From the NCBI GenBank assembly GCA_020002185.1, contig CM034531.1, positions 70,992,049 through 71,056,048 on the forward strand: a DNA stretch of 64,000 nt. The letters are read 5' to 3'. Within the stretch, counting starts at the first letter, position 1. Each line of letters starts with the position of its first letter. Shown here in pieces: positions 11,695 through 21,589 of this stretch. This DNA is from Paraescarpia echinospica. Its lineage: Eukaryota > Annelida > Polychaeta > Sabellida > Siboglinidae. Position numbers and translations under genes: made by a program. A model generated the notes under the pieces. That model saw only the letters and a list, made by a program, of their open reading frames with translations, was not told where the DNA came from and made no database searches.

Positions 11695-13927
11695 GAGGAT
11701 TAAGTAATGCCCTTACGGATGTCATCGAGGTGCGCACATTTGGCGGCCATGATGGGGGACTGTACGTAGAAGGAACGATTGAAGGACAGCTAGTGTGCCT
11801 GCGGTAAAGAAGAGCATCCTGCAGTCGGTCAACATTGATGAACAGCTACTGGGAAATACGCAACTGCAGACTGCTACAGGAGAGGTGACACCCATTTATG
11901 GCCGTGGAGAAGTGACGGTGGAGATTGGCGACTTCACGAATTGCCAGCAAGTGTTCGTGGCTGACATCGTAGACGATTGTATTCTGGGCCTTGACTTCAT
12001 GAATGCTTTCAACTGTCGAGTAGACATCCCAAACCGTATTCTAGAACTGCAAAACATGCAAGTGCCCCTTCTACGGAGTGCAACCTGCCACGCGCCCCTT
12101 TCTCATCGGATAACCTTAAACTGCGATGTCGAACTCAAGTCGAGGACCCAGGTGATTGCGCCGGCTGTGATAGCGGAACACGCGTGCGATGGTCTGGGTG
12201 TAGTTGAACCAGTTCAGGACGCTTCTGGCGGCTTTGTGTTAGGAAGGACACTGGTTGACTGCTCGAATGATATCGTTCCAGTCCGACTTGCAAACACCAC
12301 CAAGAACCCTATACATCTAAAGAAGGGAACAGTGGTCGGGAGCTGTCACGCAGTCTGCTATGTCAAGACGGGAGAGACCGACACACCCAGCGGATGGGGG
12401 AACCTCCTACCTCCTCATCTGGAGGAGTTGTACAACAACAGCGACAAGGATTTGGACTTGGAGCAGCGACGCACGTTCATGGAACTGCTTATCGAATTCC
12501 AAGATGTGTTCTCCTCCTCGCCGAACGACATCGGCCGCACTAACGTCATAAAGCACACGATACACACGGGGGATGCTCGACCGATACGCCAGCCTCCACG
12601 CCGATTACCACTGGCGAAACAACAAGACGCGCAGGTTGAGGTTGACCACATGCTGAAGCAAGGGATAATTGAGCCTTCAGCTAGCGCGTGGTCTTCACCC
12701 ATCGTCATGGTTAAGAAAAAAGACGGTTCAACTCGTTTTTGTGTTGACTATCGCCTGCTGAATGATTTGACTCGGAAAGACTCTTACCCACTGCCACGCA
12801 TTGACTCTACTCTTGAGGCTCTCTCCGGTTCTTCATGGTTCTCCACACTGGACCTGAAAAGTGGCTACTGGCAGGTGTAGGTGGACGAAGAGGACAAGGA
12901 GAAGACTGCGTTCTCCACTGGTACCGGACTCTGGCAGTTTCGGGTCATGCCGTTTGGCCTCTGTAACGCACCAGCGACCTTCGAGAGGCTCATGGAACTG
13001 GTGCTTCGTGGTTTGCCCTGGACGACTTGCCTGGTGTACTTGGACGACATCCTGGTGCACGGCAGATCATTTGATGACAACGTGCGCTGCCTACGAGAGG
13101 TGCTGGGGCGATTTCGTTGTGCTGGACTTAAACTCAGCCCGAAGAAATGTAACCTGTTTCGTCGGGAGGTCGCATATCTCGGGCATGTCATCAGCGCCGA
13201 CGGCGTGGCTACGGACCCCACAAAGACCGCTGCCATAGATGAATGGCCTGTCCCAACTACAACAAAGGATGTTCGCCGCTTCATTGGCCTTTGTACTTAC
13301 TACAGGAGATTTGTGCCAGATTTCGCTGAAATCGCAAAGCCACTGCATCGACTAACAGAGAAAGGAAAGGCATTTCATTGGACAGCTGAGTGTACTGCCG
13401 CCTTTCAACGTTTGAAGAAAGTACTGACTGCGGCCCCAGTGTTGGCGTTTCCTGAGAGTGGTGGTGACTTCATAGTGGATACTGACGCCAGTGATGTAGG
13501 GATCGGCTGCATCTTGTCCTAGGTATAGGAGGGAAAAGAGCGCGTCATCGCATATTACAGTAGGACCCTGCGAAAAACAGAGCGAAACTACTGTGTCACT
13601 ATGAAAGCACTACTTGCAGTCGTCACAGCTGTGGGACAATTTCACCACTACTTATACGGCCGCAAGTTTCTTGTGAGAAGTGACCACGCCTCCCTGCAAT
13701 GGCTATTGCGGTTTAAAAACCCAGAGGGACAGACGGCCCGGTGGTTGCAGAAACTCCAAGAATATGACTTTAATGTGATCCATCGCGCGGGAAAGAGTCA
13801 TACCAATGCTGACGCCTTGTCCAGAGCGCCACGACCGTGTTTGGTATCAGAATGTCGCCACTGTCTTCGCAACGAGCAACGGGAAGAGGACACTACTGCA
13901 AAAGTACGTGTGGTGACGCACACATAA
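11695..13927 (+). pseudogene. Gypsy-1 pol: protease, reverse transcriptase, RNase H
   Basis: Protease flanks are present (VIEVRTFGGHDGGLYVEGTI and, in another frame, SILQSVNIDEQLLGNTQ), but the catalytic D-T/S-G segment expected between them is absent at about 11805. RT motifs follow: SSPIVMVKKKDGSTRFCVDY, SYPLPRIDSTLEALSG, FSTLDLKSGYWQ, FRVMPFGLCNAPATFERLM and YLDDILVHG. RNase H reads DFIVDTDASDVGIGCILS and later RSDHASLQWLLRF, then HTNADALSR. TAG stops occur at 12878 and twice near 13520, and a TAA at 13924. Confidence 0.9.
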
Positions 13928-14019
13928 ATTGAGTCGAAGTCACTGAGAGAGCAACAGCTCGCAGACACCACTATCGCACCAGTCTTAAAATGGAAAGAAC
14001 TGGGACAGCGGCCATGCTG

Positions 14020-15423
14020 GGCGGAGGTGTCCGCGATGAGCGAGGACGTGAAGATCTACTGGGCCCAATGGGACAGTCTTCAGATGCGCGAGGGAGCCCT
14101 TTACCGGCGCTGGGAATCGCCTAGAGGCGACATAGCTTTGTGTTTATTTTGCCCAAAACCAAACGAGCAGCGATACTGCGACAACTTCACGACGAACCGG
14201 CGGGAGGACATCTGGGTGGAAACAAGACGCTGGGAAAGGTGCGCCAACGTTTCTACTGGGCAAAATGTCGTATCGACGTAGACGCATGGTGTAGACGATG
14301 TGACATATGCGCAGCGAAAAAGGGCAATGGCAAGAAGACACGATCACCGCTGCAACAGTATGACGTGGGCTGTCCCATGGAGAGGATAGCGCTGGACTTC
14401 ATGGGCCCTTTCCCAGAGACCGATGCTGGGAATCGACATCTATTGGTGGTAATGGACTACTTTACAAAGTGGCCAGAAGCATATGCGTTGCCTAACCAGG
14501 AGGCTACTACTGTTGCGTCCGTGCTCGTCAATGAGTTCGTATCTCGATACGGCGTCCCAGCGGAGATCCACTCCGATCAAGGACGAAATTTCGAGTCCGC
14601 AGTATTTACAGAGATGTGCCAGTTATTGGGCATCCACAAGACGAGGACAACAGCTCTACACCCCCAATCCAACGGCATGGTGGAGCGGTACAACCGGACA
14701 CTTGGTCAGCAGCTCGCGATGTTCATCGGAGAGCATCAATGTACCTGGGATCAGAAGCTTCCTTTGCTTTTGATGTCGTATCGGTCGGCCGTTCACGACA
14801 CCACCGGGTACACGCCGAGTATGTTGGTGTATGGACGCGAAATTACAATGCCCGTCGACTTGATGTATGGGCGCCCCGACGAAGAGCCTGTTGAGTACTG
14901 CAAGTACGTGACTGACCAACGTGACCGTTTATAATCTGTTCATGAATTCGCTCGCTCACAGACCCAGCTGACACATGGCAGAGCGAAGCGCCACTACGAT
15001 CTTCGTGCTGACTACAATCGGTTTGATGTTGGCGATCCTGTGTGGATGAACAACCCCCAGCGGAAGAAGGGCATGTGTCCCAAGCTAACCAAACAGTGGG
15101 ACGGGCCGTATTACATAGCTGACCGGATCAACGATGTCCTGCATCGGGTGCGACATGGACCACGTAGAACACCGAAGCTGGTGCACAAGGACCGACTGCG
15201 ACGGTATCGAGGCGCGCCTGTGGACACCCGATGGGCTGCAATCGCCAGAGACAACCTACGACGACATTCTGGTCCGGGGCAAGAACAGTCGCCGTCGACC
15301 AGCAGACGACAGCCTTCAAGTGAAGCTGCGAGAGAACAGTTGTCGCCGACGGGCAATGGGTCAAGGGCCCTTCCGCGGAAGACTCAGAGAAAGAGGAATA
15401 GACCTGCACGATATCGTGACTGA
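14020..15423 (+). pseudogene. Gypsy-1 pol: integrase
   Basis: The HHCC zinc-binding segment ends WCRRCDICAAKKG. The catalytic core has IALDFMGPFPETDAGNRHLL (D1), IHSDQGRNFES (D2) and NGMVERYNRTLGQQ (E). The C-terminal part has RADYNRFDVGDPVWMNNP and GPYYIADRINDVLHRVRHGP (GPY/F-like module). A frameshift lies near 14150 and a TAA at about 14932, so the enzyme is interrupted in two places. Confidence 0.9.
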
Positions 15424-15683
15424 TTTTTCCCTAGTACATGTTTGGACTATAATTATGGTGACAGAGTTCCGTCATGTAGAGTAGTACATGCTTGAACTAT
15501 GACTATGTAGTGACAGAGTTCCGTCACGTACAGATTGTAGTGTAGTATCTGCTTGAACTGCATTTAGTTAGACGGATAATGTCTGATTGTAGATGATATT
15601 GAGTGTAGATTATTGTTTGATAATTTTAGTAAGTGTCATGGGTGAGTTGCAATAGAAATCAGTAACCAGGGATGGTTACGGCT

Positions 15684-15696
15684 GAGGAGGGGGCAA
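15684..15696 (+). promoter_or_regulatory. Gypsy-1 polypurine tract
   Basis: GAGGAGGGGGCAA directly precedes the TG start of the right LTR at 15697, the expected plus-strand primer position. Confidence 0.7.
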
Positions 15697-16050
15697 TGTA
15701 ACAGAAATCGTGTATTATGTTGGTGTACCGGGTTCGGCCGGGGACGTGTGGGATTCGGGGGGGGGTGAAGAGGAGTGACGTAGTTGTTGTTATATTGTGA
15801 GCGAATCGGCGGGAAAGTGTTCTAGACTGTGTTTCCGAGAATACCTCATTTGATTGTTGTTCATTCTAGTATGACCTTCGCGTAGTTGGTGCATGTTGTA
15901 GCGTCCGCTGTAGTTTGAATTTGAAGCAGCTGGGTACTGCTGTTGCGAAATAAAGAAGTTGCATTCGCCTCGGCAGTGTTTCCTTTACCGCACCGGACGA
16001 CACCTAACCACCCAAATCGACGAACCCATACCGCTCGGGGTCCGGCAACA
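15697..16050 (+). repeat. Gypsy-1 right LTR, 354 bp
   Basis: It starts TGTAAC and ends CAACA, giving TG..CA termini. The last 251 bp match the truncated left LTR with a single difference. Confidence 0.9.
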
Positions 16051-16186
16051 GTATGGAAGGCCAGATCATAAACAACATAAACCCTCTTGCAAATGCAGGA
16101 AATGTGGTTATGTCCATGAAAGACAGAGATGTCCTGCGTTTGGTCAAACATGCAGGAAATGTCAGAAGTTTAATCACTTCGAGTAA
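16051..16186 (+). pseudogene. Gypsy-2 gag nucleocapsid knuckles
   Basis: The frame resumes directly after the Gypsy-1 LTR. It has two cysteine knuckle-like motifs, CKCRKCGYVHERQRCPAFG and CRKCQKFNHFE, then a TAA. The second lacks its final Cys. This pattern is usual in Gypsy/Mag-like nucleocapsids. Confidence 0.7.
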
Positions 16187-16669
16187 TTGTGTCAATCGGG
16201 GAAGTCTGTCCACGTGGTAGACAAAAACACAAGTAATTCGGATAAATCGGTGTTACGAATCACAGTCGACCAAGTGGATCGTAAGCAGGTTGCGAAAGTA
16301 AAAGTATCATCGTCGGACGCGATAAAGCAGGCTGTACTTTCGTTCCAACAAGATACTGCAGCAACATGTAACATCCTTAGTTACACAGACTACTGCAAGC
16401 TAAAGAAACCAAAGTTGACCGAGAACACTGCAACACTAACCACGTATGATGGCAGCGAGGGGAAGCCATTGGCCAAATGTAGGCTCACTTCCCACACGAC
16501 AAAAGGAAAAGCATACATGTTCGAGATCACCAGAACCAAGAATGTGTCACTGCTGTCGCTTGACACTTGTCTTAAATTGTGGCTGCTGTCAGTCAATGAG
16601 AATGTTCACCTAGTTGACTATACAGCTATCACGAATGACTTCAACAAGACACTTATTTGGTACCTATGA
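16187..16669 (+). pseudogene. Gypsy-2 protease region
   Basis: An open 160-codon frame with FQQDTAATCNILSYTDYCKL, which matches retropepsin-like DTGAxCN sites but with DTA in place of DTG. Downstream KPLAKCRLTSHTTKGKAYMF fits the flap/strand region. It runs without an ATG of its own from the gag remnant. Confidence 0.65.
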
Positions 16670-16769
16670 CATTGAACTTGACTCAGATGTCAAACCGGTG
16701 CAGAGTTGATCGAGGAAGATTCCACTGTCGATGAAGACAGAAGTGAATGCGAAATTTGAATCACTAGAG

Positions 16770-17368
16770 ATACTGGATGTGCTCGAAAAGGTTTAAAGAA
16801 CAAAGGCAATGCGTAAGGCAAATGGGACCATTCGAGAGTGCTTGGATCCTTCTGACTTTAACAAGGCAATCAATCGCAACCACTGCCCAATTCCATCAAT
16901 TGATGATGTGTTGCCACAACTACATGACAGAAGCCAAAATCATTTCGCTGAGTGACGCAAAAGACGGTTTTCTGCAAGTGAAGCTAACAGAACGCCGCAC
17001 CCAGCTGACAACTTTCTGGACGTCATTTGGTCGGTGCAAATGGAAGAGAATATCATTTGGACTCAGATCGAGCCCAGAAGAATTCCAACGCAAACTCACA
17101 GATGCACTTCAAGACTAGAACGGAGTAATTGTCGTAGCAGATAGTATTATGATCTACAGTTGTGGGGTTACTCAAGCAGAAGCTCGTAAAGATCATGATA
17201 GAAATCTGATTCAACTGTTTGATAGAGCAAGACAGATGACTCTAAAGCTCAACAAGTCGAAATGCCACTTTCACATGATCGAGCTGCCGTATATAGGACA
17301 TGTACTAACACCAAACGGAGTGAATTTAAGCTGGATCCAACAAAGATTGAGGTGATCAAAACCATGAG
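16770..17368 (+). pseudogene. Gypsy-2 reverse transcriptase, cut by adintovirus
   Basis: KANGTIRECLDPSDFNKAIN and IISLSDAKDGFLQVKLTER, then FGLRSSPEEFQRKLTDALQD, are standard Gypsy RT motifs. The catalytic box reads VVADSIMIYS, with Ser where the second catalytic Asp (ADD) belongs. KCHFHMIELPYIGHVLTPNG follows. Frameshifts lie near 16840 and 17330, and a TAG at 17116. The segment ends at the CATGAG target duplication. Confidence 0.8.
17363..17368. repeat. 6-bp target-site duplication, left
   Basis: CATGAG directly precedes the element end (AGTAGTATAG...) and recurs exactly at 34116-34121. Six-bp duplications are diagnostic for Maverick/Polinton-type integrases. Confidence 0.9.
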
Positions 17369-17717
17369 AGTAGTATAGAGGGGTTTTTCGGCCTCGAAAT
17401 CCTACTTATAAAAAAAAAATTAATGACCACTAAACGTTTTCGGGAACCTACTTATAAAAAAAGATCAAAGGCTTTTTTGACACTAATTAGTTTCGGGAAC
17501 CTACTTAAAAAAAACGTGATTGATGACCCTTGTAATTTGATACTAATTGGACACCTACTTATAAAAAACGTGATTGATTACCCCGAGATACCACCTAGCG
17601 GTGAGTGCAGAGACCCTTTTAGTTCGTCTCCTAGCGATCAACGCCGTACCTAGAGCGTGCTGACGTAAGCAATAATGCGTTTATCGCGCGAATATATAAC
17701 CACGATAAAACCACTGT
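17369..17717 (+). repeat. Adintovirus left terminal inverted repeat, 349 bp
   Basis: It starts AGTAGTATAGAGGGG and ends at CCACTGT. It is the reverse complement of 33767-34115 with only a few A-run differences. It contains several repeats of CCTACTTATAAAAAA spaced about 50 bp. Confidence 0.95.
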
Positions 17718-17919
17718 GTGCAGATTTCCCCCGTCAGCCCTATGTGAATGGCCCACTGTACCCTATGTTGACAGCGGCGATAAGACCTGCTGCTGCTCCA
17801 GTGGACTATGACCCCTGCATGACAGCATAGCTGGCTAACAGTGAACGTTCTGGTGGAAAGATTAAAACGAAACTAATGCGTTGTGCGTTTAAATACATCT
17901 AGTCGTGGAATTACAATGA

Positions 17920-18435
17920 AAAATTGTATAAATGGTAAAATAAAATGAGAACTAAGCATGCAGACTTACAACTGTTTAAATGGTAAAATAAAATGAGAAC
18001 TATGCATGCATGCGTACTTACAATTGTTTAAATGGTAAAATAAAATGAGACATGCATGCATGCATGTGTACTTACAATTGTTTAAACGGTAAAATAAAAT
18101 GAGGCATGCATGCATGCATGCGTACTTACAATTGTTTAAATGGTGAAATAAAATGAGACATGTATGCATGCATGCGTACTTACAACTATTTAAACGGTAA
18201 AATAAAATGAGACATGCATGCATGCGTACTTACAACAACTGTTTAAATAGTAAAACATAAAATGAGAGACATGCATGCATGCACATACACATGCATGCAT
18301 GCATGCATGCGTACTTACAACTATTTAAATGGTAAAATAAAATGAGACATGCACGTACACATGCATGCATGCACGCGTAGTTACAACAACTGTTTAAATA
18401 GTAAAAAAAAAATGAGAACCATGCATGCATGCTGC
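17920..18435. repeat. ~58-bp minisatellite with (ATGC)n cores
   Basis: About nine imperfect units of TTTAAATGGTAAAATAAAAT followed by GAGACATGCATGCATGC and CGTACTTACAA. The ATGC runs vary in length. It lies inside the element, between the left terminal repeat and the first gene. Confidence 0.9.
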
Positions 18436-18606
18436 GTATAAGCAGACTTACCGTTGTGTTGACTTATGTGGCAACGTTGTTGTTGTTGTTGGTGTGTCCA
18501 TGGTTGAAAGTATGGAACGATGAAATTTAGCGTCGATTGCGCGTGAGTGTATAAGTGTGTATGAAATGTGCGCACCGTCAAACAGCGGTGGCGCATGACA
18601 CTACGG

Positions 18607-19427
18607 TTTATCGTGATCGGAATGTGAACGGAGAACAAAGGAATTTTACAAACAATAAACGAAACGTTAAAAGCATGAAATTAAGCGTTGTATACGATCA
18701 CTGTGGGGTCAGGAAACATGAGGTGCAGTGATATTAGAGAAATTTGCTGTAAAAGTCACATTTGACGATGGATGTACTGACGTGAACGCTAACTTTTTTT
18801 CTAAAACAAATTCCTCGGTAGACTAGGCAGAATGCGTTAAGTGCACATGCACGTAAATGTGACATCTGTTGCGCGTGACTTATCGCGATTGGAATGTGAA
18901 CGGAGAACAATGAATTTTCAAAAACAATAAACGAAACGTTAAAAGCATGAAAATAAACGTTGTATAGGTTCGGTGTGGAGTCAGGAAACGTGAGGTGCAG
19001 TGATATTAGAGAAATTCGATGTAAAGAGAGATTTAACGGTGAATGTACTGACGTGACCGGAAACTTTTTTCCGAAAACAAAATGCCTGGGATGTATGAAG
19101 TATGCATGCTGATAATTGAGTAAGATAACGGTATTAGTGTGAAGTGCGCATGCGCGTTATGTTGTAGACAATGACATTTCAAAAACAATAAACGATCAGT
19201 TAAAAGCATGAAAGTAACGGTTGTACACGATGAGTTTGGGCCCTGGAAACGTGAGGTGTAATAATATTAGAGAAATTCGGTGTAAAAGGCACATTTGACG
19301 ATGGCTGTACTGACTTGACCGCTAACTTTTTTCCTAAAACAAATTCCTCGGTATCGATGTCGTTTGCGTTAAGTACGCATGCGCGAGATTTATAAGATAA
19401 CTGTAGACTGTTAAGTGCGCATGCGCG
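18607..19427. repeat. Three tandem ~270-bp repeats upstream of early genes
   Basis: Units begin at about 18607, 18880 and 19153. Each has AACAATAAACGAAACGTTAA (or a variant), GAGGTGTAATAATATTAG-type text, TAACTTTTTTCC..AAAACAAATTCCTCGG and a closing AAGTGCGCATGCGCGTTAT. They end just before the TATA box at 19441. A regulatory or origin role is only a guess. Confidence 0.8.
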
Positions 19428-19440
19428 TTATTTGGAAAAG

Positions 19441-19447
19441 TATAAAA
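19441..19447 (+). promoter_or_regulatory. TATA box of RPA-like gene
   Basis: TATAAAA lies 97 nt before the ATG at 19544. Between them is a strong splice-acceptor-like run TTCTTTCTACAG at about 19494-19505. Confidence 0.5.
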
Positions 19448-19543
19448 CGGTTGAGAAAATGCTATGTTGTATGTCGCCGGAGTTCTAACGTGTATTCTTT
19501 CTACAGCAGCAGCAGCAAGCAGCAGACGTTCTTCCGCGAAAAC

Positions 19544-20299
19544 ATGGCAGATGAAAATCAACCAAAAAAGACGAAGGCACCGCACAAGCAGTCACTGAAG
19601 GCGGCCAGCGGTCAACAGCAGCAGCAACCTTCGCCGGTGGTTGCAGCCGTGTCAACGGGGGCGACACCTGTTAAGCGGCCCGTGGTGCTCATTGCGCCCC
19701 CGTTGACTGCTACTGTCGGGCGAAAGCGAAGCGCTGAAGAGGCGTCCTTGGGCACCGTCGAGACGGCTGAGCGACACCCACCCCTGACGCGGAGCGCATC
19801 ATTGGAGCGTGAATGCGAATCGTCGGCGTCGACGCGCGCCACATTGGTGAGTCTGAGGCACCTAAAGAGTGCTGTCAACGGTGTATATAAACTTTCGTTG
19901 CCCGTTATGATTGACGCTGTGTCGTACAAAGAGGTTGGCGCCTATTTGGGATGTTCCCGTTGTCGCCGGAAATTGCAGAAAAACAAAGGCGGGGAACTGA
20001 TATGCCGAACGCACTGTGGAGTGACGGTGCCGAAATATTACTTCGCGTTGCGTGTGATGGTGAAGGACGGCGAGGAGGAGGAAGACGAGTTTTGGCTTAC
20101 GTTGTTTGACAACCAAATGTCTAATCTCGTCGAGTACACGGCCGAGTACTTGGTGGAGTTGAACGAGGAGGAACTCCGCGATACTGTGGTTGAGTTAGCC
20201 GGCACGAAAGTGGAGATCAGTGTGCGTAAGACGACTTGGAACGGGGAGCCCTCGTATACCGTGCGCACACTGAAGAGATTCGACGACGATGACGACTAA
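19544..20299 (+). CDS. RPA-like zinc-ribbon OB-fold single-strand DNA-binding protein
   Basis: A 251-residue protein starting MADENQPKKTK; an in-frame non-ATG or upstream extension to 19415 is possible. Residues 1-100 are low-complexity and basic to Ser/Thr-rich. From about residue 115 the sequence resembles the C-terminal DNA-binding domain of replication protein A large subunit. It has a CxxC..CxxxC zinc ribbon (GCSRCRRKLQ at about 136-145, ICRTHCG at about 153-159), then YYFALRVMVKDG and FWLTLFDNQMSNLV, the usual RPA1 strand pattern. It ends in a poly-Asp tail. The likely role is coating single-stranded viral DNA during PolB replication. A strong donor-like site, TTG|GTGAGT at 19846/19847, lies between codons 101 and 102. 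The family call is from motif reading only. Confidence 0.65.
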   Translation: MADENQPKKTKAPHKQSLKAASGQQQQQPSPVVAAVSTGATPVKRPVVLIAPPLTATVGRKRSAEEASLGTVETAERHPPLTRSASLERECESSASTRATLVSLRHLKSAVNGVYKLSLPVMIDAVSYKEVGAYLGCSRCRRKLQKNKGGELICRTHCGVTVPKYYFALRVMVKDGEEEEDEFWLTLFDNQMSNLVEYTAEYLVELNEEELRDTVVELAGTKVEISVRKTTWNGEPSYTVRTLKRFDDDDD

Positions 20300-20317
20300 T
20301 GTTTTGTTGTGTTGTAG

Positions 20318-20497
20318 GAAGGATGGCCGATACTGGTAGATCTATTGACACAAGCGAACGTGCAACAACGAATGAAAGAGCGTCGTAGTCGTGAAATAAC
20401 CGAGGAGGCCTTTCGACTATTAGCCGAGACGACCGAACAATACATAAAAGCGTTTTGGTTAGCTTACGAAGCAAACTTATTTTGTAGTATTCCGTAA
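20318..20497 (+). CDS. Small ORF or alternative 3' exon A (59 codons)
   Basis: The ORF starts with GAA immediately after an acceptor-like CTAAT..TTGTGTTGTAG and has no ATG at its head (EGWPILVDLLTQANVQQ, RMKERRSREITEEAFRLLAE). It is strongly helical in composition and ends FCSIP. In-frame upstream codons are closed by the TAG of the acceptor itself. It could be translated from the internal ATG (MKERRS) or as a 3' exon joined in phase 0 to the donor at 19846. Function unknown. Confidence 0.4.
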   Translation, partial: EGWPILVDLLTQANVQQRMKERRSREITEEAFRLLAETTEQYIKAFWLAYEANLFCSIP

Positions 20498-20514
20498 CTA
20501 ACAGTTGTGCTTAT

Positions 20515-20676
20515 ATGCTGTCGGAAGTGCGCCGCGTACTGGAAAATATGCTTGCAAACAACGAAAGGATCCGTGCTCAGTACGACGAGGTTGCCACGTT
20601 CGTAAGAACGTTGTTGGAACGCGAAGTGAAGGGGTCGATAAAGAAGGAGGAAGAGATCAAGAAGGAGGTGGACTAA
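20515..20676 (+). CDS. Small ORF, 53 aa, charged helical
   Basis: ATG-started frame MLSEVRRVLENMLANNERIR, followed by QYDEVATFVRTLLER and a Lys/Glu-rich end. It looks like a short coiled coil. It lies between exon-like ORFs A and B in the same orientation. No family recognised. Confidence 0.35.
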   Translation: MLSEVRRVLENMLANNERIRAQYDEVATFVRTLLEREVKGSIKKEEEIKKEVD

Positions 20677-20702
20677 TCATAATAATAATAATGTGTTTGT
20701 AG

Positions 20703-20783
20703 GAGGCGCTGATGCAACACACCAGACGTGAGTGTATGTGCGACTTCCTACACGCGTTCCTGACGGTGATTCGTAGAGAGTAG
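20703..20783 (+). other. Small ORF or alternative 3' exon B (26 codons)
   Basis: It opens directly after CTAATCATAATAATAATAATG..TTTGTAG with EALMQHTRRECMCDFLHAFL and ends at a TAG. It has the same arrangement as A and C: frame 0 begins at the first base after AG. Confidence 0.3.
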
Positions 20784-20801
20784 AACTGCTTTGTGCTGTA
20801 G

Positions 20802-21383
20802 GGTGGAAGCGGATTGCGTGACGCCCAGGTATTGGACGCGATAATCGAGGAGGCGCTGGGCGGATCGAATGCGACCCGAATGCGTCCTGCTCCACCGACG
20901 TATAACGAAAGCGTGTACACGCCGCTGGGGACGATGGGACCGACGTGCGCTCCGTGCTGGAGCATATCGGAGGAGGTAGCGTCCCAACGTCAAATCGTCG
21001 TGCCGAGCAGGGCCCAGTTGGTCTGCCGTTATGAACGGCTGGCAATGGACCTCGTCGCCGAGACCCTCGGCGAAATGATTCTGGAGAGGGCGCGGGATCA
21101 TTGCGGGGTATGTGAGCCGAATGAAGGCTGCCCATATGTACACATGCCCGGCTATCGTGCGGGACGGCCAAACCGTGTATACATGCAACGTTTCGACAAC
21201 ACGGGCTGTATCGTAACGCGATATTTCAACAGCGTCATGGAAACGTTCCTGCGTCGATCGCTTATCCCCTGTTTCACGCGACTCGTGCAAATTCTACGGT
21301 GTCAACTTCCGGTGGTCAGCAGCCGCAAACGGGTCGTGCGGGAGAGTTGTATTTGGTGCAGTTTGTGTCGGACTGGTTGTTAG
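20802..21383 (+). CDS. Unknown early-region ORF or alternative 3' exon C (193 codons)
   Basis: The frame begins right after GCTGTAG (GGSGLRDAQVLDAIIEEALG), and the first ATG lies about 24 codons in. It contains a Cys-rich patch DHCGVCEPNEGCPYVHMPGY and YMQRFDNTGCIVTRYFNSVM, which could bind metal. From about 21240 a second frame is also open (HATRANSTVSTSGGQQPQ, LYLVQFVSDWLLGTNWRDYM) to a TAA near 21441 and reads more like protein than the annotated tail, so a frameshift or splice near 21240-21300 is possible. No family recognised. Confidence 0.45.
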   Translation, partial: GGSGLRDAQVLDAIIEEALGGSNATRMRPAPPTYNESVYTPLGTMGPTCAPCWSISEEVASQRQIVVPSRAQLVCRYERLAMDLVAETLGEMILERARDHCGVCEPNEGCPYVHMPGYRAGRPNRVYMQRFDNTGCIVTRYFNSVMETFLRRSLIPCFTRLVQILRCQLPVVSSRKRVVRESCIWCSLCRTGC

Positions 21384-21589
21384 GAACGAACTGGCGCGAT
21401 TACATGAACCGTGTGCAGCTGGAGTCGGCCGTGCACACGTAAGTGAAGCGCCGGAGTGGACTGGAATGAAGAACGAACAATAGAATAAAGAACACTGCTT
21501 GTTTTGCTAATATTTGCTTGCTATTGAAACAAAGGCTTCAACGCTGTGTTTGAATGTTGTAAGCTACTGAATAAAACGTTCAAAATGTA

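Larger units (their letters stand above)
10204..16050 (+). mobile_element. Gypsy-1 LTR retrotransposon, recent but defective
   Basis: A complete Gypsy-order layout: LTR, primer-binding site, gag with CCHC knuckle, protease/RT/RNase H, integrase with GPY/F-type end, polypurine tract, LTR. The left LTR is missing its first ~103 bp. Over the 251 bp shared by the two LTRs I count one difference, so insertion was recent. The ORFs nevertheless contain several stops and at least two frameshifts. It is inserted in the gag of Gypsy-2. Confidence 0.9.

Noticed and set aside
20677..21290. Long minus-strand ORFs opposite the early-region ORF
   Set aside because: They are frame shadows of the + strand coding sequence, with no recognisable motifs and Pro/Ser/Arg-rich shadow composition.
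20802..21383. LxCxE-type retinoblastoma-binding motif, as in adintovirus oncoid proteins
   Set aside because: Only LVCRYE (L-x-C-x-x-E) was found, which does not fit the motif.
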